From Methylophilus sp. DW102 (GTDB lineage Bacteria; Pseudomonadota; Gammaproteobacteria; Burkholderiales; Methylophilaceae), in NCBI RefSeq assembly GCF_037076555.1, contig NZ_AP029023.1, positions 496,001 through 560,000 on the forward strand: a DNA stretch of 64,000 nt, in the 5' to 3' direction. Made by a program: the position numbers and the translations under genes. Positions 8,394 through 16,647 of the stretch are shown one piece after another. The notes beneath the pieces are model-generated. The model saw nothing but the letters and a program-made list of their open reading frames with translations. It searched no databases and was not told the DNA's origin. Position 1 is the first letter of the stretch; each line of letters opens with the position of its first letter.

Positions 8394-8487
8394 CAGGTGT
8401 CATTCCTTGTCACTTGGCAGTGTATTTTGATTAAATGGTGTAAACAAAAGCAATAACCATGCCTCGCGCTTGCGATCTCAACCCGGG

Positions 8488-9582
8488 TTAAAGCGCACCC
8501 GTGATGATGCCGCCGCCCAGACAGACGTTGCTTTCGTAAACGACCACACTTTGCCCTGGTGTGATGGCCCATTGATGCTGACCAAAGCGAATAGTTGCTT
8601 CTTCTGCATTCACCGCATCGACCTCGCAAGGCGCATCCGGCTGGCGATAACGGGTTTTGGCCGCATATACCCAGTTGGTACGCGGCTCTTCGCCACTAAT
8701 CCAGTGCAGTTGTCCCGCTTTCAGCCCGTCGGATTTCAGAAGCGGGTGATCATGGCCTTGTACCACAATCAGCTCGTTATCGGCCATGTGCTTGGCGGCG
8801 ACAAACCACGGCTCGCCATTGCTTTCACGGCTACCGCCTATCTTGAGCCCCTGGCGCTGACCAATGGTGTAATACATCAAGCCTTCATGCTCGCCAACCA
8901 CTTTGCCTTCGGGCGTACGCATCACGCCAGGATGACGCGGCAGGTAGCGCTGTAAAAACTCCTGAAACGGCCGCTCGCCAATAAAGCAGATACCAGTTGA
9001 ATCCTTTTTCTCGGCATTGGCCAAACCATATTCCCGTGCAATTTCACGCACTTCACGCTTGAGGTATTTGCCTAACGGAAACAGCGTTTTTGACAACTGC
9101 GCCTGATTGAGGCGTGACAAAAAGTAACTCTGGTCTTTGCTGCCATCATCGGCTTTAAGCAGTTGAAAATTGCCTGGCTGGATCGGGTTTTCACGCACTT
9201 GTGCATAATGTCCCGTGGCGATTAAGTCTGCGCCCATCCCCATGGCATGGTCCAAAAACGCCTTGAACTTGATCTCGGCGTTACACAAAATATCCGGGTT
9301 GGGCGTGCGGCCCGCCTGATATTCCTGTAAAAAGTTAGCGAACACTCGCTCTTTATACTCGGCGCTAAAATTCACGGTTTCAATGTCAATGCCAATTCTA
9401 TCTGCCGCAGATACCGCATCAATCAGGTCCTGGCGAGAAGAGCAATACTCATCCGTATCATCGTCTTCCCAGTTCTTCATGAATAAACCGGTGACCTCAT
9501 AGCCTTGCTGTTTCAACAACAAAGCGGTCACGGAGGAATCAACGCCGCCGGACAACCCGACGATCACATGTGGCTTACTCAT
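8488..9582 (-). CDS. mnmA: tRNA-specific 2-thiouridylase MnmA
   Basis: Cytoplasmic enzyme that adenylates and thiolates U34 of Lys, Glu and Gln tRNAs, taking sulfur from the TusE relay. The 364-residue protein has the PP-loop SGGVDSS (11-17), catalytic Cys100 in TPNPDILC and Cys199 in STGICF, and the C-terminal beta-barrel domain. The start at 9582 ([10 protein letters not shown]) is fixed by an ATGA overlap with the upstream Nudix gene (stop 9579-9581); the longer reading frame to 9651 runs through that gene. The Nudix-mnmA pairing is common in proteobacteria and implies co-transcription. Confidence 0.97.
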   Translation of the reverse strand: MSKPHVIVGLSGGVDSSVTALLLKQQGYEVTGLFMKNWEDDDTDEYCSSRQDLIDAVSAADRIGIDIETVNFSAEYKERVFANFLQEYQAGRTPNPDILCNAEIKFKAFLDHAMGMGADLIATGHYAQVRENPIQPGNFQLLKADDGSKDQSYFLSRLNQAQLSKTLFPLGKYLKREVREIAREYGLANAEKKDSTGICFIGERPFQEFLQRYLPRHPGVMRTPEGKVVGEHEGLMYYTIGQRQGLKIGGSRESNGEPWFVAAKHMADNELIVVQGHDHPLLKSDGLKAGQLHWISGEEPRTNWVYAAKTRYRQPDAPCEVDAVNAEEATIRFGQHQWAITPGQSVVVYESNVCLGGGIITGAL

Positions 9583-10070
9583 AATGCTTGGCCCAAATGC
9601 TTCAAAATATCTAAAGAATAACGTTTCCCTGCGAGGTAGTCTTGCACGCACAACAATACTTGCGGGCTACGCATCAACTCGCCTTCGGCCGCAATCTCTG
9701 CTTCGGTTTTCCACACTGTGCGGAGAATACCATCATCCAAGGCCTGCTCTGGATAATGCGCACCCAATTTGCCAGTAAAGGCAAAACGCAAATAGGTAAT
9801 GCCATTAAGCGGATGCTGCCAGTGATAAATACCCACAATCGCTTCTGGCGTGAAATCGTAAGCCGTCTCTTCCAGCGTCTCGCGGATCGCCGCGGCAATA
9901 ATGGTCTCGTTTTCTTCCAGATGCCCGGCGGGCTGGTTAAAGCGATTACCTCTGTCCGTGGTTTCTTCCACTAACAAAAACTTGCCATCTTGCTCGATGA
10001 TGGCCGCAACGGTGACGTTAGGCTTCCATTGATGCGACGATTTGGAGGGTTGCAGAACAGAAGAATTCAA
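9579..10070 (-). CDS. nudJ: NudJ-like Nudix hydrolase
   Basis: A 163-residue cytoplasmic phosphohydrolase of the NudJ type, which in E. coli acts on nucleoside di/triphosphates and thiamine-PP precursors. NudJ-like features: [33 protein letters not shown], the Nudix helix REtLEE, then YLRFAF and RSPQVLL. The Nudix signature is intact in its metal-binding Glu residues, but the position normally Gly after EEx is Ala (EETAYDF) and the residue after RE is Thr. Its N-terminus is about 15 residues longer than E. coli NudJ. It is upstream of and overlaps mnmA by 4 bp. Confidence 0.9.
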   Translation of the reverse strand: MNSSVLQPSKSSHQWKPNVTVAAIIEQDGKFLLVEETTDRGNRFNQPAGHLEENETIIAAAIRETLEETAYDFTPEAIVGIYHWQHPLNGITYLRFAFTGKLGAHYPEQALDDGILRTVWKTEAEIAAEGELMRSPQVLLCVQDYLAGKRYSLDILKHLGQAL

Positions 10071-10200
10071 GATGTGCGGGTTTCGTTAAAAAAACGCTAT
10101 TTTACCGCTATGTGATTGATTGGGCGAGGGATAGTTTTTGCTGCGGAGCAGCTAAAAGTCCGTTTAGCCCTCATTCACCAAACTAATGCATTGTTTATTT

Positions 10201-10220
10201 TGTAGCACAAATGTGCTACA
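10201..10220. promoter_or_regulatory. Palindromic operator of the first toxin-antitoxin module
   Basis: Perfect 8-bp arms TGTAGCAC (10201-10208) and GTGCTACA (10213-10220) with a 4-nt AAAT spacer lie 31 bp before the antitoxin start. Ribbon-helix-helix antitoxins autoregulate by binding such palindromes, so this is the likely operator (inference). Confidence 0.65.
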
Positions 10221-10251
10221 TTTGGGTTTGGCTTTATATCTGGAGTGCATC

Positions 10252-10536
10252 ATGACAACCACCACTATTCGATTACCTGATGAGTTGAAAGCGCGCGTGT
10301 CAGAAGCAGCAAAACGCGCGGGGACAACAACACACGGGTTTATTCTAGAAGCGATTGCTGAAAAGACTGCCCTTGATGAAAGACGTGCAGACTTTAGAGG
10401 AGAAGCTGAAGCGCGTTATGCGAAAGTGATTGCATCAGGGGAGTCCATCGCTTGGGATGACATGAAAAACTATCTCAAAGCCAACATTGCCAACCAGGAA
10501 ACTCCTTTACCCAAAAGCCGCAAGCTTGTGCGCTAG
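10252..10536 (+). CDS. Ribbon-helix-helix (CopG/ParD-like) antitoxin, module 1
   Basis: A 94-residue protein. The N-terminal strand TTTIRLPDELKARVSEAAKRA and following helix GTTTHGFILEAIAEKTAL form a ribbon-helix-helix DNA-binding fold (about 3-45). A flexible charged tail (about 50-94) would wrap the toxin. ATG 10252 (GGAG at about 10241 upstream) gives this canonical start; the longer frame to 10186 crosses the operator. It is followed 2 bp later by the toxin gene. It is clearly related to the antitoxin at 14757 (shared LPD.LK.RVS and EAIAEK). Confidence 0.9.
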   Translation: MTTTTIRLPDELKARVSEAAKRAGTTTHGFILEAIAEKTALDERRADFRGEAEARYAKVIASGESIAWDDMKNYLKANIANQETPLPKSRKLVR

Positions 10537-10538
10537 TC

Positions 10539-10838
10539 ATGGCAACGATAGAACTCGCGCCCGAAGTGGGCGAGGACTTTAGAAGGATACTGGAACACTT
10601 GAATGCGTTTCAGGTTGAAAAACCACAGCAACGCATTGAGCAAATCATCCATGCGATCGACATCCTCACCCACAGCCCACTGATCGGTCGTCCTGCCGAT
10701 TCTGGACTTAGAGAGCTGGTCATAGGTCGGCGTTCAAATGGATACATCGCACTTTATCGCTATATTTCAGAGATTGATACCGTTTTTATTTTAGCCATCA
10801 GGAGCCAAAATGAGGCTGGCTATGCTGAACGGGATTGA
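10539..10838 (+). CDS. ParE/RelE-superfamily toxin, module 1
   Basis: A 99-residue toxin of the RelE/ParE fold. Visible pattern: APEVGEDFRRILEHL (helical hairpin), ALTH-type segment DILTHSPLIGRPADSGLRELVIG, then beta strands GYIALYRYI and VFILAIRSQNEAGY. The G-R-P...LRELVIGR core is typical of plasmid-stabilisation RelE/ParE toxins. Whether it targets gyrase (ParE) or ribosome-bound mRNA (RelE) cannot be told. It starts 2 bp after the antitoxin stop. It resembles the toxin at 15038 (shared HPLVGR/SPLIGR and GLRELVI). Confidence 0.88.
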   Translation: MATIELAPEVGEDFRRILEHLNAFQVEKPQQRIEQIIHAIDILTHSPLIGRPADSGLRELVIGRRSNGYIALYRYISEIDTVFILAIRSQNEAGYAERD

Positions 10839-10968
10839 AGCTATGCCTGAGTTCATAACGGTTTTGCGGAGGTTAGTGAGTGTAGGGCATCTGTTTACGG
10901 TGCGCCTTATGAGCGTTTGTGTTTTATTCCCATGCGGCGGGACTGTAAACGAGTCCGACCTATTAGTT

Positions 10969-11922
10969 CTAAACACGCAATGGTATTTCTGATATTTGGA
11001 CGATCTTTTCAGGGTCTTCAATATCTAGATCTCTTAACAGCATCACAAAAGACTCGTAAGTGATCCACGGGTGTTCGCATGGGCCAATAATTATCTTCTT
11101 AATCATGTCTTTGAATCGTTTATTACCCCAATTCATAGAAGAAAACTTTAACTTTAGAATTTTCTGCGGTGTGCCATTAATGGTTTCAATGTCATATGTT
11201 ATGTACTCTGTATTGTGCCTTTTCTTTTCGGGCAGAATGCTTGGATTCATTATGAGTCTCCATTCTTTTTCCTCCTGAAAGCCCTGGTGTTTATTACAAA
11301 GTGCAGTAAGCCGCAGAATATCAAATAGCATATGACCTATGTTTTTAGTATCCAAAGTCTTTATAAGGTCTAAATTGTTTGATATTGAGTTTGCCAAATT
11401 AGCAATCTCATCTTTCAATTGTTGGTCTGATAAGTATGCTACAGAGCTGAAAGCGCAAGTTACTGGGGGGCTGTTAAAAAATAACGCTTGATCAAAAACG
11501 ATAGAGACGCCAGATCTTCCTCCATAAGCACGCCACATTGAAAGCGTTCCCAAATCATCCTCTGGCAGATGCTCTGAAAAACAAGATATAAATTGATCAT
11601 TTTTGATGTGAAACCCCCAATTTTTTAATGATTTAAAAACATCATCAAATATGTCTGGAGCTATTTGATCAAATGCTTGCTTTAATGCGTTTCCTTCTGA
11701 TGAGGTTTCAAGTAGGTTGCAAAGCATATTTTTTCCATGTTCGAACTCTTTAAAATCATTCATTACCGTTACATTTCTGAGCCAGATTTCTTGGTTTTGA
11801 ATAATTTTTAAGGCAGTTGCTGCTTGAGTGTAATGGCTAAAGCACAACTCATTCTTTATTACCCTCTGAACTTGTTTCATATGATAGGGGAAGAAAACGT
11901 AGTCTAATTCTGTTGCAGCCAT
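10969..11922 (-). CDS. DUF2971 protein, AT-rich
   Basis: A 317-residue soluble protein of unknown function. DUF2971 signatures appear in order: LCFSHYTQAATALKII and EIWLRNVTVMNDFKEFEHG (about 25-65), FISCFSEHLPEDDLGTLSMW then RAYGGRSGVSIVFD (about 110-145), and EEKEWRLIM (about 220). The gene is visibly more AT-rich than its neighbours and uses rare-looking codons, a sign of horizontal acquisition. It sits directly beside a toxin-antitoxin module in the opposite orientation. DUF2971 members occur in mobile and defence-associated contexts, but no biochemical role is established to my knowledge. Confidence 0.85.
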   Translation of the reverse strand: MAATELDYVFFPYHMKQVQRVIKNELCFSHYTQAATALKIIQNQEIWLRNVTVMNDFKEFEHGKNMLCNLLETSSEGNALKQAFDQIAPDIFDDVFKSLKNWGFHIKNDQFISCFSEHLPEDDLGTLSMWRAYGGRSGVSIVFDQALFFNSPPVTCAFSSVAYLSDQQLKDEIANLANSISNNLDLIKTLDTKNIGHMLFDILRLTALCNKHQGFQEEKEWRLIMNPSILPEKKRHNTEYITYDIETINGTPQKILKLKFSSMNWGNKRFKDMIKKIIIGPCEHPWITYESFVMLLRDLDIEDPEKIVQISEIPLRV

Positions 11923-12030
11923 TATTATTCTTTCTCAAAAGTAAAAATAACAATTGCCAGTATGCTTGGCATTTTGTGTTCTCGCTACAACCTCAATAAG
12001 GTATTCCGCAGGTAGGTATTCTTGGCAAGT

Positions 12031-12666
12031 TTATCCAAACAGCTTGGGAAACAAGCCCTCTAACCCATGCGCAATAAACTCCACCGACATCGCCGCCAAA
12101 ATTAAGCCCATTAAGCGGGTGACGATATTAATCCCGATCTTGCCCAGGTAGTGGGTAATGCCATCAGCCAGTTGTAACAGTCCCCAGATAAATAATGAGA
12201 TCAAGGCAATTGGTAACATCAGGCTCAAGTGCCCCCAAAAGCCGGGATGTTGCTGAGCGGTGAGGATCATGCTGGAAATGGCGCCGGGGCCGGCCAATAG
12301 CGGGATGCTGAGTGGGACGATGGCGATGACTTCACGTTCGCTTAAGTCTTGCGCTTCTTCAGGGGTTTGGCGTGTGGCGCTTTGTTTGCCGTGCATCATG
12401 GAGATGGAGATCAGTAAGAGCAAAATACCGCCGCCGACCTGAAACGAGGGGATGGTAATGCCAAAAAAGTCCAGAATCAGGTCGCCAAAAAAGGCTGAGA
12501 CACCCAGCACAATCATGACGGTGATGGCGACAGTGCGGGCGGTGCGCGAGCGCTCTTCTTTACTCCAGCCGCTGGTGGCGCTGATGAAAATCGGCAGGCA
12601 ACCAATGGGGTTGACGATGGCGATGAGGGCGATGGCCACTTTAATCAGGTATGCGTATTCGGTCAT
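12031..12666 (-). CDS. MarC family (UPF0056) inner-membrane protein
   Basis: A 211-residue integral membrane protein with about six hydrophobic segments and the family features IAIVNPIGCLPIFIS near the N-terminus, VGGGILLLLISISM, and VPLSIPLLAGPGAISSMIL in the middle. MarC proteins were once linked to multiple antibiotic resistance, but that was not upheld and their substrate is unknown. Length is normal. The gene is on the minus strand downstream of rlhA with a 45-bp gap, so co-transcription is possible. Confidence 0.92.
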   Translation of the reverse strand: MTEYAYLIKVAIALIAIVNPIGCLPIFISATSGWSKEERSRTARTVAITVMIVLGVSAFFGDLILDFFGITIPSFQVGGGILLLLISISMMHGKQSATRQTPEEAQDLSEREVIAIVPLSIPLLAGPGAISSMILTAQQHPGFWGHLSLMLPIALISLFIWGLLQLADGITHYLGKIGINIVTRLMGLILAAMSVEFIAHGLEGLFPKLFG

Positions 12667-12711
12667 GCTTTTTCAGACTCCCAAGTGCGGCTGGTGGCGT
12701 TGAGCAGGGGC

Positions 12712-14646
12712 TTATGCCGGACGTTTATCGAAAAATGTGATCGGCTGCGGCGGCGGGATTTGCAAAATATGTTTTCGCACTTTGCCCATCACATGCATTT
12801 CGCACGGTTTGCAGTCGAATTTGAGTGTATACCTGTCGTTACCGCTAATCAGTGTCATTGGCTCAGCCGTCACCGTGCCTTGTACACCGATGACACCTTT
12901 GGCTTCTTTGGGGCACAGGCCATGGCTAAAGCGCAGGCAGTGTTTGGTGATCATCACCGGCACTTCGTCTAGCATTTCATTCGCTTCATACGCATTGGCG
13001 ATGAGTTTGACGCCGTGCTTGTGGTAAAAGTCGCGTGCTTTCTGGTTGTAGACGTTAGCTAAATAACTCAGACTGTCTTGCGGGTAAAGTGCTGGTGGCT
13101 CGGCCGCTGTTCTTAATGCCGGGCGTTCGTAGCCCAAGGTGCGGACGGCTTGTAATTGGTCGATGGCTTCACGGCGTAGCTGGTTGACCACAGAGGCGGG
13201 TATGAACCAGAACTGGGTCAATTCCAGGCCAATGTCATTGGCGACGAAGTCGGTATTCCCCAGTTTGGAGAGGTTTTCACGCAGGGAGGCGGCGGCTTTT
13301 TCTGCATCGTTGGCAGGCTGTTTTTCGGCGGCACATTGCGCGGTGGCGCTAAAGCCTTGTTCATCGGTGAGGGTCAGTGCAAAACCGTCACGGGTTTCAT
13401 ACAGCACAGCATCCAGGACGATTTTGCGTGTTGCAGACTCTTTTTCCAGCAGGCGCATAAAAGCATGATCGCGGTTGCGGTATAGCTGCGTGTTGTTGCG
13501 GATATCAGTCGGCATTTCATTGGGAAACAGCCGTTGCGTGTATTTGTCTATTGCTTGTACTGTATTCACGCGTAGCCCGACGAGCTCTTTGTGGACGTCA
13601 AAAAAGCAGACGCCGTCACCGTTATGCAGTTCGATTTCGGTTGCCACATCAATAAAGTCTTTGCCCACTTTACGCACTTTGCCCAGTTCTTCCCCGGCAA
13701 ATTTTGGCGTATCAAAGGCACCAATATCGGCCTGTCTGCCGTTGGCAAAATAATCGGTGGCGCTGCGGTTAAAGGTTTTTTCCGGTTGCGGGGTGAAGGT
13801 GTACGTCGCATGTCCGGCCGAAGATTTGCTGTATTCCGGCATCTCTTCCAGAATCTCGTCCAGCAATTGCCGATAATGCGCGGTGGCGTTTTTCACATAG
13901 GGCAGGTCTTTGTAGCGGCCCTCGATTTTAAAGCTACTGACGCCTGCCGCAATCAGCGCGCGCAGGTTGGCGCTCTGGTCGTTGTCTTTCATCGACAAAT
14001 AATGCTTATCTTTGCCGATGATGCGGCCTTTCTGGTCTTCCAGTGTATAAGGCAGCCGGCATTCTTGTGAGCATTCCCCACGGTTGGCGCTGCGTCCTGT
14101 ATGCGCATGGCTGATAAAGCACTGGCCACTAAATGCCACGCATAGGGCACCGTGGATAAAGTACTCCAGGTTGGCGGTGGTCGCATCGGCAATTTTCTTT
14201 ACCGTTGCAATATCCAGTTCGCGCGCCAGCACCAGCTGGCTAAAGCCGACCTGGTCTAAAAATTGTGCTTTTTCGACGGTACGGATATCGGTTTGCGTAC
14301 TGGCATGCAGCTGAATAGGCGGCAAGTCCATCTCCAGCAAGCCCATGTCCTGCACGATCAATGCATCGACGCCACAGTCATACAATTGATGCACCAGCTG
14401 GCGCACGCCTTCAAGCTCGTTGTCATGAAAAATCGTATTGAGCGCGACAAACACCTCGGCATGAAAGCGATGTGCATGCGTGACCAGCCTGGCAATGTCC
14501 TGCACGGTATTGGGTGCCTTGGCGCGAGCACCAAACGCCGGGCCACCGATATACACGGCGTCAGCGCCATGGTTAATCGCTTCGATACCGAAATCGGCAT
14601 TTTTTGCCGGGGCGAGCAGTTCGAGATGTTTGCGGGTTTTTTGCAT
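12712..14646 (-). CDS. rlhA: RlhA-like U32-family 23S rRNA hydroxylation protein (YdcP)
   Basis: A 644-residue peptidase-U32-fold protein whose length and two-part layout match E. coli RlhA/YdcP, needed for 5-hydroxylation of C2501 of 23S rRNA. The N-terminal U32 core has LELLAPAKNADFGIEAINHG, GADAVYIGG, FIHGALCVAFSGQCFISH and the cysteine-rich GECSQECRLPY. A long C-terminal domain (DUF3656-like) and a final cluster with CLRFSHGLCPKE and FDCKPCEMHV follow. The four conserved cysteines could bind a cofactor or Fe-S cluster (inference). Start 14646 (MQKTRKHLELLAPA) is chosen over an in-frame ATG at 14688 on family N-termini. Confidence 0.9.
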   Translation of the reverse strand: MQKTRKHLELLAPAKNADFGIEAINHGADAVYIGGPAFGARAKAPNTVQDIARLVTHAHRFHAEVFVALNTIFHDNELEGVRQLVHQLYDCGVDALIVQDMGLLEMDLPPIQLHASTQTDIRTVEKAQFLDQVGFSQLVLARELDIATVKKIADATTANLEYFIHGALCVAFSGQCFISHAHTGRSANRGECSQECRLPYTLEDQKGRIIGKDKHYLSMKDNDQSANLRALIAAGVSSFKIEGRYKDLPYVKNATAHYRQLLDEILEEMPEYSKSSAGHATYTFTPQPEKTFNRSATDYFANGRQADIGAFDTPKFAGEELGKVRKVGKDFIDVATEIELHNGDGVCFFDVHKELVGLRVNTVQAIDKYTQRLFPNEMPTDIRNNTQLYRNRDHAFMRLLEKESATRKIVLDAVLYETRDGFALTLTDEQGFSATAQCAAEKQPANDAEKAAASLRENLSKLGNTDFVANDIGLELTQFWFIPASVVNQLRREAIDQLQAVRTLGYERPALRTAAEPPALYPQDSLSYLANVYNQKARDFYHKHGVKLIANAYEANEMLDEVPVMITKHCLRFSHGLCPKEAKGVIGVQGTVTAEPMTLISGNDRYTLKFDCKPCEMHVMGKVRKHILQIPPPQPITFFDKRPA

Positions 14647-14715
14647 GGATAATGCATATAAATCAATAAGATGCGCACTATAGCACAAAGAAGCATTTGA
14701 CAGGCAAAGGTTGCG

Positions 14716-14733
14716 GTGTTACTTTGGTAACAC
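14716..14733. promoter_or_regulatory. Palindromic operator of the second toxin-antitoxin module
   Basis: Perfect 7-bp arms GTGTTAC (14716-14722) and GTAACAC (14727-14733) with a TTTG spacer lie 23 bp before the antitoxin start. It has the same architecture as the module-1 operator (4-nt spacer) but a different sequence, which would keep the two repressors insulated (inference). Confidence 0.62.
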
Positions 14734-14756
14734 TTTTTCGGTTTGAGGGGAAAATC

Positions 14757-15041
14757 ATGGCAACCACCAGCTTAAAGTTACCCGATAGTTTAAAAGATCG
14801 TGTGAGTAACTTAGTGTCAAACACAGACAAAACTGCTCACGCATTTATGGTAGAAGCCATTGCAGAAAAGGCTGCACGTGAAGAACAAGAACGCGCATTT
14901 ATGGCACGGGCTGAGGCATCTTTACAGCATTATCGTGAAACTGGTATTTCTTATGCGGCTGAGGACGTGCACGCGTATGTGCGAGCAAAGCTGAATGGTC
15001 AGCCTCTGCCCGACTTGATTCCAGTAAAAGATAAAAAATGA
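14757..15041 (+). CDS. Ribbon-helix-helix antitoxin, module 2
   Basis: A 94-residue antitoxin paralogous to module 1. The N-terminal ATTSLKLPDSLKDRVSNL forms the DNA-binding ribbon, followed by KTAHAFMVEAIAEKAAREEQ. The C-terminal half (about 50-94) contains ISYAAEDVHAYVRAKLNG, comparable to the ISAWDDMKNYL region of module 1. A good ribosome site (GAGGGG, 14745-14750) precedes ATG 14757. Its stop overlaps the toxin start in an ATGA arrangement. It diverges from rlhA with only about 110 bp between starts, so its operator may also affect rlhA. Confidence 0.9.
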   Translation: MATTSLKLPDSLKDRVSNLVSNTDKTAHAFMVEAIAEKAAREEQERAFMARAEASLQHYRETGISYAAEDVHAYVRAKLNGQPLPDLIPVKDKK

Positions 15042-15337
15042 GCCAGCAACTCTGCCGAGTGGAATATGCGCTGGATGCGCGAGAAGATTTGATTCGGCTC
15101 AGCATGTTTCATCAAGATCATCTCGAGTTAGCGAATCACATTTTGTTTGTGATCAGTGATGGGATTGATTTGTTAAAAAAGCATCCTTTAGTTGGCAGGC
15201 AGCTACCAAACGGTTTAAGAGAGTTAGTGATTTCGCATGGCAGCACAGGCTATTTGGCGCGCTATCAATATGATGAGCTCGCAAATTTAGTGCTGGTGCT
15301 AGCGATTAAACACCAAAGAGAAGTGGATTACCATTGA
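15038..15337 (+). CDS. ParE/RelE-superfamily toxin, module 2
   Basis: A 99-residue toxin, same length and layout as module 1: VEYALDAREDLIRLSMFH helix, DLLKKHPLVGRQLPNGLREL core, then GYLARYQYDELANLVLVLAIKHQRE. It begins inside the antitoxin stop (ATGA, 15038-15041). Its own TGA (15335-15337) overlaps the TTG start of bioA, so the module is translationally joined to a biosynthetic gene. Target (gyrase or mRNA) unknown. Confidence 0.88.
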   Translation: MSQQLCRVEYALDAREDLIRLSMFHQDHLELANHILFVISDGIDLLKKHPLVGRQLPNGLRELVISHGSTGYLARYQYDELANLVLVLAIKHQREVDYH

Positions 15338-16647
15338 ACAACCCTGAGTTATTACAACGCTCCCTGCGTGCCGTCTGGCACCCTTGCACGCAAATGAAGC
15401 ATCATGAGCGCTATCCTCTGGTGCCGATTGCACGTGGCGAAGGTGCCTGGTTGTTTGATAGTGAAGGCAAGGGTTACCTCGACGCCGTCAGCAGTTGGTG
15501 GGTCAATTTATTCGGGCATAACCAGCCCGTCATCAAAGAGGCGATTAAATCCCAGCTTGATCAGTTAGAGCATGTGATGCTGGCCGGATTTACGCACGAA
15601 CCCGTGGTGAAGTTATCGGAAAAACTTTCTACGCTGACGGGATTGGGGCACGCGTTCTACGGCTCAGATGGGGCCAGTGCCACCGAGATCGCACTCAAGA
15701 TGAGCTTTCATTACTGGCGCAATATCGGGCAACCGGAAAAAACTAAATTCATTAGCTTGCAAAATAGCTATCACGGCGAAACGCTGGGTGCACTCAGTGT
15801 GACCGATGTCGCCATTTTTAAAGACACCTATGCGCCCCTGATTTTGCAGTCGGCACAAATGCCCAGCCCGGATAGCCGACTGGCGGAGCCTGGTGAAACG
15901 GAAGAGGCATATGCCTTGCGTTGTGCTGAGGCGCTGGAAGCCTATGTGGCCGCGCATCATGCCACCCTGGCTGCGTTTATTATCGAACCTTTGGTACAAG
16001 GTGCAGCAGGCATGGCGATGTATCACCCGGTGTATTTGCAGCGAGCGCGTGAAATTTGTAGTCGTTATCAGGTGCATTTAATTGCGGATGAAATTGCTGT
16101 CGGTTTTGGCCGCACTGGTACGCTGTTTGCCTGCGAACAAGCTGGGGAGAAGGTCAGCGATATTGCAGATTTTATCTGCCTGTCCAAAGGCATCACAGGA
16201 GGCTACCTGCCGTTATCAGTGGTGCTGACCAGAGATGAAGTGTATAAAGCGTTTTATCATGACCAGACCGTCAAAGGTTTTTTACATAGCCATAGTTATA
16301 CGGGTAATCCGCTGGCTTGCAGTGCGGCGTTGGCCACATTGGCGCTATTTGAGGCGACGGATGTGCTGGGGCAAAACCGTGAGACGGCGCAGGCTTTGCT
16401 GAGCGCCGTTGAGCACTATGATTTTGCCATGCAACATGTGCGCCAGCGCGGCATGATTACGGCTTTTGAGGTCGTGACGCAAAACCCGCAGTTCGCGCGG
16501 GATTGTTATGCCGCGGCCTTAAAGCATGGCCTGCTGTTGCGGCCAATCGGCAACACCGTTTACTGGATGCCGCCCTATTGCCTGACGCAATCGGATCAGC
16601 AGCATCTGGTGGAAGCTACACGGGCAGCGGTGATGGAGAGCATGTAA
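15334..16647 (+). CDS. bioA: Adenosylmethionine-8-amino-7-oxononanoate aminotransferase
   Basis: PLP enzyme of biotin synthesis: KAPA + S-adenosylmethionine gives 7,8-diaminopelargonate. The 437-residue class III aminotransferase shows LRAVWHPCTQM (12-21), SSWWVNLFGHNQP (53-65), YHGETLGALS, the PLP aspartate in ADEIAVGFGRTG (Asp252) and the Schiff-base lysine in CLSKGITGGY (Lys285). The start is TTG at 15334; the first internal ATG (codon 21) would remove the conserved WHP segment, so the TTG is probably real. The TTGA overlap couples it to the toxin upstream. The other bio genes are not in the window. It overlaps the next gene by 1 bp. Confidence 0.96.
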   Translation: MNNPELLQRSLRAVWHPCTQMKHHERYPLVPIARGEGAWLFDSEGKGYLDAVSSWWVNLFGHNQPVIKEAIKSQLDQLEHVMLAGFTHEPVVKLSEKLSTLTGLGHAFYGSDGASATEIALKMSFHYWRNIGQPEKTKFISLQNSYHGETLGALSVTDVAIFKDTYAPLILQSAQMPSPDSRLAEPGETEEAYALRCAEALEAYVAAHHATLAAFIIEPLVQGAAGMAMYHPVYLQRAREICSRYQVHLIADEIAVGFGRTGTLFACEQAGEKVSDIADFICLSKGITGGYLPLSVVLTRDEVYKAFYHDQTVKGFLHSHSYTGNPLACSAALATLALFEATDVLGQNRETAQALLSAVEHYDFAMQHVRQRGMITAFEVVTQNPQFARDCYAAALKHGLLLRPIGNTVYWMPPYCLTQSDQQHLVEATRAAVMESM

